DNA from: Beverwykella pulmonaria
Lineage: Eukaryota; Ascomycota; Dothideomycetes; Pleosporales; Melanommataceae
Reading direction: 5' to 3'
NCBI GenBank assembly: GCA_001599595.1
Contig: BCHH01000005.1
Location: 1,495,552-1,559,551 of the forward strand
DNA: 64,000 bases
Made by a program: the position numbers and the translations under genes. Shown piece after piece: positions 10,966 to 21,436 of the stretch (the first letter of the stretch is position 1; every line of letters starts with the position of its first letter). Under the pieces are notes generated by a model, which searched no databases, was not told the DNA's origin, and saw only the letters and a list, made by a program, of their open reading frames with translations.

Positions 10966-12720
10966 AGCAAACTGCATAGGGGTGGATGAAAACACGATAT
11001 TTTGATTGGGGAGCGTTTTGACGCGAGCGCGCTCTTGGACAATAGCTTTTTGTTACTAATTAGCCTTATATCGAGCCAGAATAACTCGCCTTGTCCGATA
11101 ATGCGTATTTGGGGGTAACCAGTAGGTTAAACTGTCGTTAAGGGCGGCGGAAGAAACTGTATTGCTGATGCGAGGCACACTGTGCCAGCGACGTTCCGGC
11201 TTTCACGTCTTTGAGATGCTGAAGGAACTTCTGGACATGTTCGATGAAAACTTCGATGGCATTATTAATGACATAGTGCAATGAAGCATTTCAGAATATC
11301 TTATTTACTCGGATATTTGTTCTTCCGATTTTCCCTGATCAGCGTTTTCGCCTGGGTAGAAGCTCTTATCTTCACCCCCAAACGCTATCCACAATGTTCA
11401 GCAGGACATCTCAGCCTGGTATCTCTTACGTAAATAATAGACTCTCTCATACGGTTAGAGATTCCCACAGACGTGGCTATTTGGCCATTTCTACTCATTC
11501 CGGCTTCCCCGCCACTTTACTGCGCCTTAATGCTGGTTTAGCGTTTAAGCAATTCTGGCTTGAGCGACAGCCTCGGAGCAACGAATTAAGCATCAAAGAT
11601 AGTTCTGGAGAGTCAAAGGATAACCATAGGAACATTGATGTCTGGATGAATTGCGTAGGTATTTTTTCAGATTCTATTCAACGTAATTTACTAATTCTAG
11701 ATGGGCTTTGAATAGGGCGACGCTTATGCTAATACACACTGTCGTGATGTGACGAAGTAGATAGAGAGTGACAATTGTTGTTCTATCGATTCTACGGAGG
11801 AGATACCGAAGAATTATCTATAGTCTTACCAGACACGGCAGGAGCCTGCCAAGGTAGGTATAACAAACATCGAGGAAAGTCATATGAACAAACATCGAGG
11901 TGGCTCATGATGTGACCCACCGGCCGAGACACACACAATGCAAGAGATCATCAGGACGGCGGCCGACAATTACTTCGAAGATGCGGAGAACGTCGTGTCT
12001 GTTAAGAGCCCTTTTATTTTTATTATATAAAAAGTATACACGATCTTTTTTAAAGGAATAAATGTTAACATAATTATCTAGGAACTATCTAGCCTACAAC
12101 TTTTGTACTGCTAAGAGAGAACCTGACCCAGTGTCCCTTGTAGCATTCTCTGTATACCTCTCCTAATAGTACTTTTCTTACTTAAGGTGTTTGCAACATC
12201 CGCTTATTGTCTTCCTAAATCTAAACACCATCTTGGAAGAGTTTTACTCGACATGCGCAGACAAGCAGGATTTTAATGAGTGGCTTATCGATCATAAGTA
12301 TGAGGATACCATTTTCGTTGACAACGAAAATGAGTGAACGGCTAGATAGCATTGCGGATCTGTCTGTTTCATGTAAGCGCTGACCAGGTTCATCAACAGG
12401 AACCCCGTGTTATGCCACTTTATAGTGTTCAAATTGCTTTTTGGACTTATTTGTATTTATTTCAGTACCCCATATTCGGCATAGAATGTATCAAACTGCG
12501 GGACGATAGTTTCATCTAGTGGAGGAAGACATAGATGGTATGGAGCGCAATACACGTGACTAATCAGTCCGTCATATATATATATCAGCTGTACATACTT
12601 CACACCGAATACACATCTTGATACTCTTTCTTGCACACTTCTGCTCACAGCATCTGATCGTAACTTGATATTGAATGAGCTTGTTGCTGAGTCTATTGCT
12701 CCTATTGTGAAAGCATGTTA
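10966..12720. other. AT-rich gene-poor stretch
   Basis: No gene supported. An open frame with a true ATG at 11394-11711 (105 codons) has no recognisable features. The region around 12010-12060 is strongly AT-rich. Transposon debris is likely given the neighbouring transposase fragment, but I cannot name it. Confidence 0.4.
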
Positions 12721-12870
12721 TCTCATTACGAAAGGATGGCATGTCCATGTGACGGTATGGTGTATTGGGCTTACAGATATGTATACAAGGACTGATTAGT
12801 CAGTGGGATATCCATGTGACTGGTATGGTGACTTGGGCTTGCAATATAGTGTACACCTGATGTGGGTTTC
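12721..12870. repeat. Imperfect direct repeat
   Basis: Two similar blocks follow each other. Near 12738-12785 the sequence runs 'catgtccatgtgacggtatg ...ttgggcttacagatatgtatac', and near 12808-12855 it runs 'atatccatgtgactggtatg ...ttgggcttgcaatatagtgtac'. They look like a diverged tandem duplication of about 70 bp directly upstream of the CACGTG cluster. Confidence 0.5.
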
Positions 12871-12989
12871 ACAGGGCTATTGCAATAGCAATCGTTGGGT
12901 TCTCAAAGGGGGTAATAAATCGTTGTGTCTGTCTTGAAGCGGTGCAGCAGAGGGAATACCATCCACCTCACCGTCGCGTGCACTAGCCG

Positions 12990-13100
12990 AGTATGGCTAG
13001 TGCCCCACGTGTCCACACGTGATTGGTACCTCCACACGTGATCCATACATCCCACGTGATCTACACGTGATCTACACATCAACACGTGATTCCCACGTTC
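12990..13100. promoter_or_regulatory. Cluster of six CACGTG (E-box/bHLH-type) sites
   Basis: Six CACGTG palindromes lie within about 100 bp, five of them as CACGTGA (for example 'ccacacgtgattgg', 'tcccacgtgatcta', 'caacacgtgattcc'). A TATATA motif follows near 13103. CACGTG is the binding site of bHLH factors such as Pho4, Cbf1 or SREBP types. No gene starts within the next few hundred bases on the plus strand, and the nearest gene (13403-13915) is convergent, so the target is unclear. The cluster may be the promoter of a lost gene or of a transposon relic. Confidence 0.6.
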
Positions 13101-13402
13101 TATATACTCCCAACACCTGAATTTCTCGTTTCGTTTTCTTGTGACTGCGCGGAATTGTTTAGCCTGATTATTGTCTTTCGCATGTCTTATGAGAGTCCTC
13201 CACGTATTTCTGAGTGCATCTTTGTCTCACAAAAGGTCCAGATGGGAGCATATCGACAATGAGATATCAATTTCCCTTCATATCAAAAACTGAAGCAAAT
13301 GAGTATGAAATTGCACCTAGAAAAGTCTTTCTTAACCTATCAACAAAAGTTTGAACACAAAAAATCAAACATGTAAATTTTAGGCAGTAAATAGATATCT
13401 TT

Positions 13403-13915
13403 TCAAGCCCCAATGCTGCCAGCTTGGATCACACACCCGCTATCGATGCGCCAAGAATCCATGAAGTTGTGCGTAAGGCAATCCATGGCATTGTTCCCTG
13501 CCACACCATACACTTCGTTGTCATCAATGACCCAGCCGTACTGCGGGTCGTTGAAGTATTGGAGGTTGTTCACGATAGCTGCGCACTCTGTTATAGCATT
13601 AGCCAAGAGTTCTAGAGATATAGATAGTAACTGTTGGATGTCGGTTTATAAAGGAAACAGCATACTGGTAGCTCCAGAAGTGCCAGCTTTGGCCCAGAAC
13701 TTATCAATCACGTCGTTCATATCGACATCGGGCTTCGTGGTTGAAGGATGGTGCCTGAAGCGGTGGAGGCCACTGTCGGTCCAGCTATCGATGAAGGAGA
13801 GGTTGATGGTACAATCGCGCTTCTCGATGCCACCTGGAGAAGAGACAGGAGAAGCAGTCGTGCCAATGATGACTGCGGCCATAGACATGATGACTGGGAT
13901 GGAAAAGGTCTTCAT
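13403..13915 (-). CDS. Small secreted protein, possible effector-like
   Basis: Two exons, 13915-13666 and 13587-13403, give 144 aa with a 78-bp intron. The N-terminus is a clear signal peptide (MKTFSIPVIMSMAAVIIGTTAS) followed by a pro-segment ending in Lys-Arg (GGIEKR), a Kex2 processing site. The mature part has four Cys (RDCTINL, TKCAAIV, MDCLTHN, SGCVIQA), enough for two disulfide bonds, and several aromatic residues. No known family is recognised. Size, secretion signal, Kex2 site and even Cys number fit small secreted or effector-like proteins. A TATAAAAA box lies upstream at 14046-14053. Confidence 0.75.
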
Positions 13916-14045
13916 GATGACTTTATGTTTGAGAAGATCTCTGTATGGGGTAGTTGGTTTTCTGGAGAATGGTAAATGTTGAAGAGGTAGCTGGAGGTGA
14001 TTGATGGTGGTTGGTGTGGAAAAGAAATATGAGCGGTGTCTACTC

Positions 14046-14053
14046 TTTTTATA
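14046..14053 (-). promoter_or_regulatory. TATA box of the small secreted protein gene
   Basis: TATAAAAA on the minus strand about 130 bp before the ATG at 13915. Confidence 0.5.
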
Positions 14054-15095
14054 TCTTGCCCTTCTCCTCCATTCCTCACTAGCATACATTTTCTTCGCTT
14101 TGTGCTGCCTTCACAGCCTCAAAGCTCATTCTCATCTAGGAAAAAAGCCGCGAACTTGAGTGAAGTCCTTGGGATGCATGGTCCTTCCTATCTCCATCCA
14201 CTCCACGGCCTTGTGAATCACCGTCCCACCATTCGCCCTCGTGTGACTCTGACTGTCTATACGAGAGACTCTGGTCCACCGCCACCATCGAATCCTAGGC
14301 ACATCTCTGCTAAAGTCAAGCATTATACTCCTGACCATGGATACCCCCAAGCTTAGGATATATTATCTTGAATCTTATGCGCAAACATTGCTTGGCCTCC
14401 ACTTTATGGATCATCGTGAGCATCTCAAAATGGAAAGGAAGGATTAGAAGCTGAGGTGGTGAGCATATACGAGGAAATCCTTAGTAAATGTGGGTATTCG
14501 CTTGGTTGTAAACGTAGGCCTAGTGTATTGATCGTCCGTCGTTCTAAGGTGCAGATTTGATTGGGCACAGCTGGTTTCAGCTTTAGAGCGTGCACGTTGG
14601 TCCTCCCGCCCCACAGCCCCAGATCTTGGGCATAATTCCCGATTCGAGAAAAGAGCCGAACTGGTATATGAAAAGAGATGGTAATTGGTCTCACCTCGAA
14701 GGCCTTCACTGCCTCTTCCTCTGTTTCACGCTGTTGTGAATATAGTCGATGATCGTTCTATTCTATAATTATGCCTTTGATGGGTCAGCATGAAGCTAAA
14801 TTCTGGCCCTAGGAGTGCCTTTTCATTCGAAGCTTGACATTGTGTGGTGACACGATGACAAGTCCAGGGCTTAGTCAAGACCCCTACTTATTCTGTCTTA
14901 TATGCGTATCCGATTGAAAGCTGCACGTGCATATGTCAGGATACCTTTTATCAAAGGGCTTGAGCCTACAGGAAATATGTCTTCATTCATCATTTCATCT
15001 AGCTGTGGGATATGTCCCAAGGTGTCTTTGATCTGAAACAGCTTCAAGAGACAAAAGGAAGGACAAGAGGAAGGATGTTAACAGTATTGTCTTGC
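14054..15095. other. Intergenic, nothing recognised
   Basis: About 1 kb between the secreted protein gene and the enoyl-CoA hydratase gene. The open frames here lack ATG starts or protein character. Confidence 0.4.
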
Positions 15096-15920
15096 TTAAA
15101 GCTTTGAGGGTTGGTCGAACTTTCCATGTCTTCCCTTCCCGTTCTTGAACATGGTAGCGCCCTTCATGCTTTCCGTGCTGAGAACCTCTACACCATGCTC
15201 GAATTCGTTCTTCATTGCATCCTCGAACGAACTAGCATCGTACGCGCTGTAGTAGCACGAGTTCCTATCCAAATTCATGCATCGCTCGGGGAAAGCAATC
15301 AACTGATTGGCGATTGCAGTCGCCTCTTCCAATGCCATTCCTTTAGGCACCACTCGATTTGCTAGTCCCATTGCGAGAGCCTCTTTCGCATCGACAGGGC
15401 GGCCTGTCAGTATCATATCGAGAGCTCTGCCGAGGCCAACGACTGCTTGTAATCGCACCGTTCCACCGTCAATAAGTGGCACGCCCCATCTTCTGCAGAA
15501 GACGCCGAAGACAGCATCTTCTTCAACAATACGCATATCCGCGATCAGACTGAGCTCTAACCCGCCTGCTACGGCATAGCCTGAAACGGCACTGATGATT
15601 GGTTTCTTCACTTGAAGTCGGGAAGGGCCCATGGGACCAAGGTTACGACCTTGAACAGGCTGAAGATTCTCTCGTTCGTTTGCGGGTTCCTTCATTCTAG
15701 CGACTTCGTGGAGATCGGCTCCCGCGCAGAAAGTATCATGTGCTCCAGAAAGGATGCAGACTCTCTGGGTTGGATCGTTTTCAAAGTCAATAATTCTTTG
15801 ATAGAGCTTTTTCGCGGCGGCGGGGTCAACTGCGTTTCGCCGGTGCTGGCGATTGATAACGATGGTTGTGATGCCGCTTTCGGTGGAAATGCTGGTTACA
15901 GCCTCTGGCTCAGGATCCAT
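15096..15920 (-). CDS. Enoyl-CoA hydratase/isomerase, peroxisomal (C-terminal SKL)
   Basis: A single exon of 274 aa. The crotonase fold is shown by SGAHDTFCAGADLHEV (first oxyanion-hole segment), ISAVSGYAVAGGLELSLIADMRI (second oxyanion hole with GGLEL), VPLIDGGTVRL and GLANRVVP. The protein ends in PSKL, a canonical PTS1 signal, so it should act in the peroxisome. Its function would be hydration or isomerisation of an acyl-CoA in beta-oxidation or in degradation of an unusual side chain. An in-frame ATG at 16010 would add 30 residues; I chose 15920 because the domain starts directly after it. No partner beta-oxidation genes are adjacent. Confidence 0.9.
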   Translation of the reverse strand: MDPEPEAVTSISTESGITTIVINRQHRRNAVDPAAAKKLYQRIIDFENDPTQRVCILSGAHDTFCAGADLHEVARMKEPANERENLQPVQGRNLGPMGPSRLQVKKPIISAVSGYAVAGGLELSLIADMRIVEEDAVFGVFCRRWGVPLIDGGTVRLQAVVGLGRALDMILTGRPVDAKEALAMGLANRVVPKGMALEEATAIANQLIAFPERCMNLDRNSCYYSAYDASSFEDAMKNEFEHGVEVLSTESMKGATMFKNGKGRHGKFDQPSKL

Positions 15921-16639
15921 TTTCGCAAATGGAAAGATTGTCAGTACAAAGCGCAACTGTTGTAGCAGCAATGTCCGAGCTTCAGGGTGGATGTTCTTTT
16001 GACAACTCATAAAAACTTCAAATTACCTCGGCTGTTCTGTTCGCATCCCAAAATTAACATCACATCGATCAGATGCGTAGACTGGGTACTGAGTCCGCAT
16101 ATATGGTACTGCTCCCTGCCATTCTTGATTTTCTCATCTTTGCACAAATTGCGGGTAAGTTCGGGTCGTGCTATGTATTATCACCAAAGCAAATCGCACT
16201 ATTATCTTGTTGCCGTTCTTCACTATCGGCCCACTTATCTCTCTGCGAACAATCTAGAGAAACACCACCCTCTTAAATCTCGCCTCTTGTCTCCTCCCGT
16301 CCATACGTTTACAATTTTCTGCCGCTAATGTACTCATTGGTCAAGGCGCAAAGCGTGGATAGATGATTTCCAAAACATGCAATCGCACATATGAGCACTA
16401 TGAGTGCGTAGGCACTGGGTGTGGTAGGATTGCCTGGAAAGAACTTTGTTTGTGTGCGTACTCTTAGTCGTTAAACATTACTAGCATCAAACTGGATCGC
16501 ATACAATACGTAAACAATCTTTTAGAATGCGAAGAATGTTCACTACAATATTCGAATCAATCTTTTGGCATTGTTCGTGCCACGCCTATTGCCTACAATT
16601 TATCGTTGAAGCGAAAAGGGTCCAGTGGAAACGAAAGAT
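15921..16639. other. Intergenic between hydratase promoter and decarboxylase 3' end
   Basis: Contains the upstream region of the enoyl-CoA hydratase gene and the 3' UTR of the decarboxylase gene, both on the minus strand. No further gene supported. Confidence 0.4.
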
Positions 16640-19600
16640 TTAATCTTCACGCTGACCAATATCCTGCAAATACTTCTCGAACTCTTTCTTCCACGCGTCC
16701 TCATTATCGACTGTCTTGTCTGGGTCCTGATTCATTGCCTCGGAATCGACATATACGTTGTGGCCCAGCCTAATCTTGCCCTTACCCAGCAGATGCTGCT
16801 CTTCCATTGCTTCCCAAGCCTCCAGTATATTGTTCCCGTTGATCTCCATCCGATCAACAGGGTCGCGCCACACGCTGACGTTGAGTTCCTGGCCTTTCAC
16901 AAAGAAAAAAGAAGGTTGTGAAAGTAGCGTGGCGTTGCTTTGTGGGAATGGCTGGAGTGCTTCCTCGCGAATGTTGTCGAGTGTGAGGAGAAGGCGTGTA
17001 TCAGTGCAGTCGATAGCGGCGTCCAGAGAGATGTTGGAGGCCGAGAGCTGGATGTTCGGTCCGCGGAGGAGGGCGTGATCTATGTGATACTCGGGGGCAA
17101 CTGAGTCGGAGAAAGACCCGTAAAGGTAGAAGGGCATACGGGTTGTCGGGTAGGTGTCAGAATAGGAGTGCCCAGTCAATGGACGATTGATAATGGTGCG
17201 GACAATATTGATTGTGAATGGGGGAAAGATAGGTTCACTGTTGGTGAGCATGTGAGCTAAAGAGAGTTTTGAAGCGATACAGTAATAAATTAGGTTTTTG
17301 ATGGAAGTCACTTACGTTAAATTGCGAATCATGTAGCCCGAAATGTTTTTGGAGTCTTCCAAGGCCTCATTTAGATTGACCTGGGATCTGAAGATGAAGA
17401 GATCGTCCGGATATTGCAGCCGAAGTGTCTTGTACCAGTCTTTGGCCTCAGCGGGCATGCTGACTTCGAAAATGGCCTGCCGGCGAAGGTTTGCAGCATG
17501 TAAATTAGGCTTGTGGACTAAAAAGACTCTGTCTATACCTTGCATTAGGAACTGATGATCAGCTGGGCCAGACTCATTTCGCTTCTGGGAGGTCTATATC
17601 TCGCTCATTAGTTCTTAATGATCATTTGCAACAGTAAAAACTGGAGTTTCTTTCTCACCTGGACCTCGGCCTCGACGACCATCTTGAATATACTGGTCAG
17701 CTCAGAGATGAAGTCTTTCTCGGTAGGGAAGGGCGACATAACGACGTTTCGAAGCACGAAAAGGTCATGCCCGTCCTCTGGGTTAAGTCCAAGCCTTTCC
17801 TTGAAGGTTTTGGCACAGTTGCCATACAGCTTGGGTGAGAACTCTGTTGACGTCAGATACAGCGGAATTTCAGAGGGTTTGTCAGCCGGCGAGTCAACTG
17901 AAAAATGAGTCACCACGCGTTGCATTAGTTTGTTAGCTTCCAGTGTGTCTGTGTTGAGCTTTCCATCATGATTGCGGAAATTTATGGCGAATGCATTGAT
18001 GTTCAAGTCCGAACCCAACTTTCGAAGAAGCGATAACGCAGTGTCGCCTCCAGGGCTAGTTTTATCGTTTGAAACGATGCTAAGGTTCGAGGCTGAAAGG
18101 ATATTATCCCGGATCCATTGCTTTTCTTCTGCAATAGTTTCAGGCTTTGCACCGACCACGAGCTCAGATGGGAGCTTGTTCAAAGGCACAACAACAAAAG
18201 GCATCTTATCATCAGTCATTGCTGCCCAGTGGGCCGAGAACTAGATGGAAGCCAAAGATGTTAGTGAAATTTGGGAGTTTTGTATGTAGTCAACAATCGA
18301 ACATGTGAGAGAAGTAGAGAGCTAAAGGAATAACTGAAAGAAGTGCAGGGGACACTTACTCTGCTACAGCTGAATGTGACTTCTCCAAGTAGTGCCCCGT
18401 ATCCCTCAGTGTTAAGTCCGATGCACTTGTTCGACAGAAAGGTTGAGACGGCGGAAGCGCCAGGCTTACTGATCAGGTGATTTGTTAATGAGGTGCTTGT
18501 AGAGTGTGAATCGTTTAAAACGTTTGGACTCACCTTCCCTCAACACCATACACACCGATATTTAGTGACGAGCCCTGTGATAGATAAGGGCTCGTCCATG
18601 TCACTAAATTTCTTAGTCGCCCATCCTTATAGCACAGCCCGCCCGCCGGGTATGGAATATATCCAGCCTTGTGAGGATCAACCGTAATGCTGTCAGCATA
18701 TCTCAACCACCAAATGTCTTCCTGGGTCTCCACTCGTAGCGAACTATCTGGCACGAAGCCTTCCACTGCACTTCCGTCTAAGCCAACCGGAAGAATACCA
18801 CCCATACCGGGAGCGTAATCACGTGGGAGCATGGACGCAAAGTAACCACCCCAGGCTGCATCAGCATGCACCAGGAACGACAGGCCAAGAGCCTGGAATC
18901 GGCGACGCATGGCCAGAATTTCGCTCAGACGATCGACTGCACCTTCCTCAGTAGTTCCAATCATAGCAACAACCGCATAGACTGGCTGTTTGTTTTCGAG
19001 GTGTTCCTTGAGGTTTTGCTCGAGCTTTTTCATATCCATGCGCGCGCCATCGTCAACATCGATACCAATATAATTTTCAGAGCCAATGCCGGTAATGGCT
19101 GTTAGGAACAGGTTCCTATGTTAGCTTTATGTTCTCGTGGACATGTCTCCGATAGGGGCTGAACTTGCCTGCTCCTTTGGGCCAAGAGTAGTGCCTCGTG
19201 TTGGTACCTAGGTACTGGGCTGGCTTCTCTATGCCAAAGTCCCGCTCCAACGCGTCTTTTCCGCGTGACTGGATGCCATATTTGTCCATGACATTCTCCA
19301 GGAACTGAGACGATATTCCATAATCACGATTGAGGCGGTCGGGAATGTCAAGGATGGTTTCAGGCTTCAAATTCAGCAGTTCCCATGTGGTGAGCTTTGT
19401 GAAGAGCGTATCTTTATTCTGAGCGGTTTTGACGCAGAACGTCTCAGCGACAAAGGAGAGAGGGCCTTCCAGAGCTTGGCGAATTGAGAGAGGGTAGAAC
19501 TTGAGATTCCGGGCTAAAGAGTGCGAATGAGAAACGATTAGGGACGAAACACAATTAGATAGGACGTGAGTGTAACTAACCAGACCTATAGAACTTGGTA

Positions 19601-20423
19601 AGTATTATGTCAGAAATCTGCTCATTGAGCCTTACCAGATTGATTCCAAGTTGGCAACCGTACCATCACAAGTGACATGGCCCCAAGGATTTGGCTTCGT
19701 GGTATCATTTTCATTTAATTCGTAGCCGAACATCGTGCTGAGCTGCTTTCCAACTTCCATTTCTATGATGGTGGTGAACGGGCTAGCTTCAAACGCCACA
19801 TTGTTTGGATTATACATCATGGTAGCAAAATAGCCGAGCACAGCAGGCATGCTAAGATCCGTACACATGTGGGCTTGATACCGTGGTGACCAGAATGGAA
19901 TTGAGTGCTTGCTAAGCATCTTTGATGTTACTTCAATTGCTCTGGCTACATCATCAGTACGGGCCTTAAACATCTCGGATGCTTGGATGTCGTCGGTAAT
20001 GAATTCCTATTGCATCTCTTAGTGACCATGACTCTGATGTCGTCAAGATGGGATACGTACTCCGTCACCAGGATAGTAATTTAATCTCGACTGCCGGAGC
20101 TGGTCAAGAATGACGTCCATGTTGTTCTTGAAAAATTCCAAGTTCTCAGCCTGCGGTCCGATGAAGTAGGAGCTGATGGCCTGGTGGGATTTGTCTTCAA
20201 CGGATTTTCCAGAAGCACCACTGGTGAAGACGTTGCCGCCATCTTTCTTCAGTTCAATGCCACCGGTGATTCCGCCAAGCCCTTTGGTAAGGTCGATTCC
20301 GCCGCTGGTAGAGATACTGCCCATCTCGGGTACAGATATTGCGCTGCTAGCTGAAGCAGATCCAAGCTTAGGAACGCTAAGGCTGTTGCTCAATGTGGTC
20401 CCTCCAATTTTGATATTGCTCAT
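16640..20423 (-). CDS. PLP-dependent group II decarboxylase, tyrosine-decarboxylase type, with a long C-terminal extension
   Basis: Nine exons: 20423-20061, 20006-19636, 19585-19581, 19513-19169, 19098-18534, 18468-18360, 18240-17659, 17593-17316 and 17237-16640. They total 3216 nt and encode 1071 aa. The N-terminal 80 residues are Gly/Ser-rich low complexity. The catalytic domain shows NLESIWSARNLKFYP, YSWPKGA, HADAAWGGY (cofactor-contacting Asp near residue 441) and DSITVDPHKAGYIPYPAGGL with the Schiff-base Lys near 505. This set is characteristic of tyrosine-decarboxylase-type enzymes. About 400 further residues follow that bacterial homologues of about 620 aa do not have in full. No signal peptide; a cytosolic enzyme that converts an aromatic L-amino acid to its amine and CO2 is likely. 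One intron is GC-AG (19168-19099) and exon 3 is only 5 nt. Confidence 0.88.
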
Positions 20424-20875
20424 GACTAATTCAGCTGGTAATAGATTACAGAAGTTTTTGAAAAATAATCAGAGAAAGATGCCGGTTATTGTAGCTGATA
20501 CCTTTAGTAACAGTGGGCAAAAAGACCTTTATCTGCTTTTTAGATGCTCGTATATGCCTTGTCCAGTTCTCCTTTCTCTTATGCCCCTTCCCCTCCCTCC
20601 CCTCTCTTCCCCGCTCCGCTACGTTGAATAACAATATGTCAATGCATTTGTGCACCATCGAAAACAACCCTAATTGTCCCGATGCGCATGGCCATTCCGA
20701 GTTATTGACGAATCATCATTGCATGCTATCATATATTTACGTAAAGCTGATGCACGTCATGCGTGAAGCGGGGGATTACGATGATATTTACTGCATCGAT
20801 CTGTTCCTTGAGTCCTAGATGTAGGAGACGTAAAAGTTAATTTTTAGAGTTTACACATCAACTAGGCGAGCGGCA
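20424..20875. other. Intergenic upstream of the decarboxylase gene
   Basis: Holds the decarboxylase promoter. No other gene recognised; a pyrimidine-rich tract lies near 20580-20620. Confidence 0.4.
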
Positions 20876-20943
20876 CGGATGGACAAACGACCCGGATAGA
20901 CAAACGACCCGGATAGACAAACGACCCGGATAGACAAACGGCC
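20876..20943. repeat. 17-bp tandem repeat, four copies
   Basis: Four consecutive units of cggatagacaaacgacc (first unit with one change, last with one change) followed by a degraded half unit. It lies about 60 bp outside the left target-site duplication of the retrotransposon, so it is not part of that element. Confidence 0.85.
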
Positions 20944-21005
20944 CGGGTGGGCAAGTAGCCTTCTCTTCTAACTTTTTACAACGGTTATGAGTCTTTCGGG
21001 CAGCC

Positions 21006-21020
21006 CTCGGAAACCCCACG
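21006..21020. repeat. Left target-site duplication of the non-LTR retrotransposon
   Basis: CTCGGAAACCCCACG here is repeated without mismatch at 27893-27907. Confidence 0.9.
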
Positions 21021-21163
21021 CACCCCGAACACCAATTTTTCTAGATTGTTAGACTGGTACTCCTTATTAATTATCCATCTAAACCTAGCTGAAACAGGCC
21101 TGAATTTTCGAATTCTAGTCTTCTCCCGCCCTCTACTCATTGCGCTGCTGCGCGGAGAGGTAA

Positions 21164-21436
21164 ATGGCAGATTCTGCAGCAGCACCTGGGGCATCCCCTA
21201 ACCGCCAGCAGCCATCTCCCCTCCCCCCAGAGGGCTGCACTAGGCCAGCGGGGCCCGAGTCTGCTAGACAGAATAATATTCGCACCTCTAAGAGGCACCG
21301 TGCGATGGATATCCGCGCGCCAGCACGCCTTCAACTCAGTGGCGGTGCAAACACCCAGGACAGAGCTGGTACAGCAGCCAACGCCGTCACCAGCGCGATT
21401 GCCCCCCACCTCGCCGCCGCCAGGCACGCTACCTAG
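21164..21436 (+). pseudogene. ORF1 (gag-like) N-terminal part of the LINE
   Basis: Ninety codons starting at ATG 21164 remain open before the first TAG. It is rich in Ala, Pro, Ser and Gln as usual for the N-terminus of fungal LINE gag proteins. The frame continues beyond the stop (EAIDNCIRGFKNPKDAGIAD, then KHLRKTYAEAASTSP) with further TAG codons. The protein would bind element RNA. It is clearly non-functional as a whole. Confidence 0.7.

Noticed and set aside
21164..21436. The 90-codon open frame as a host gene
   Set aside because: It lies inside the target-site duplications and continues beyond its stop as degenerate LINE ORF1.
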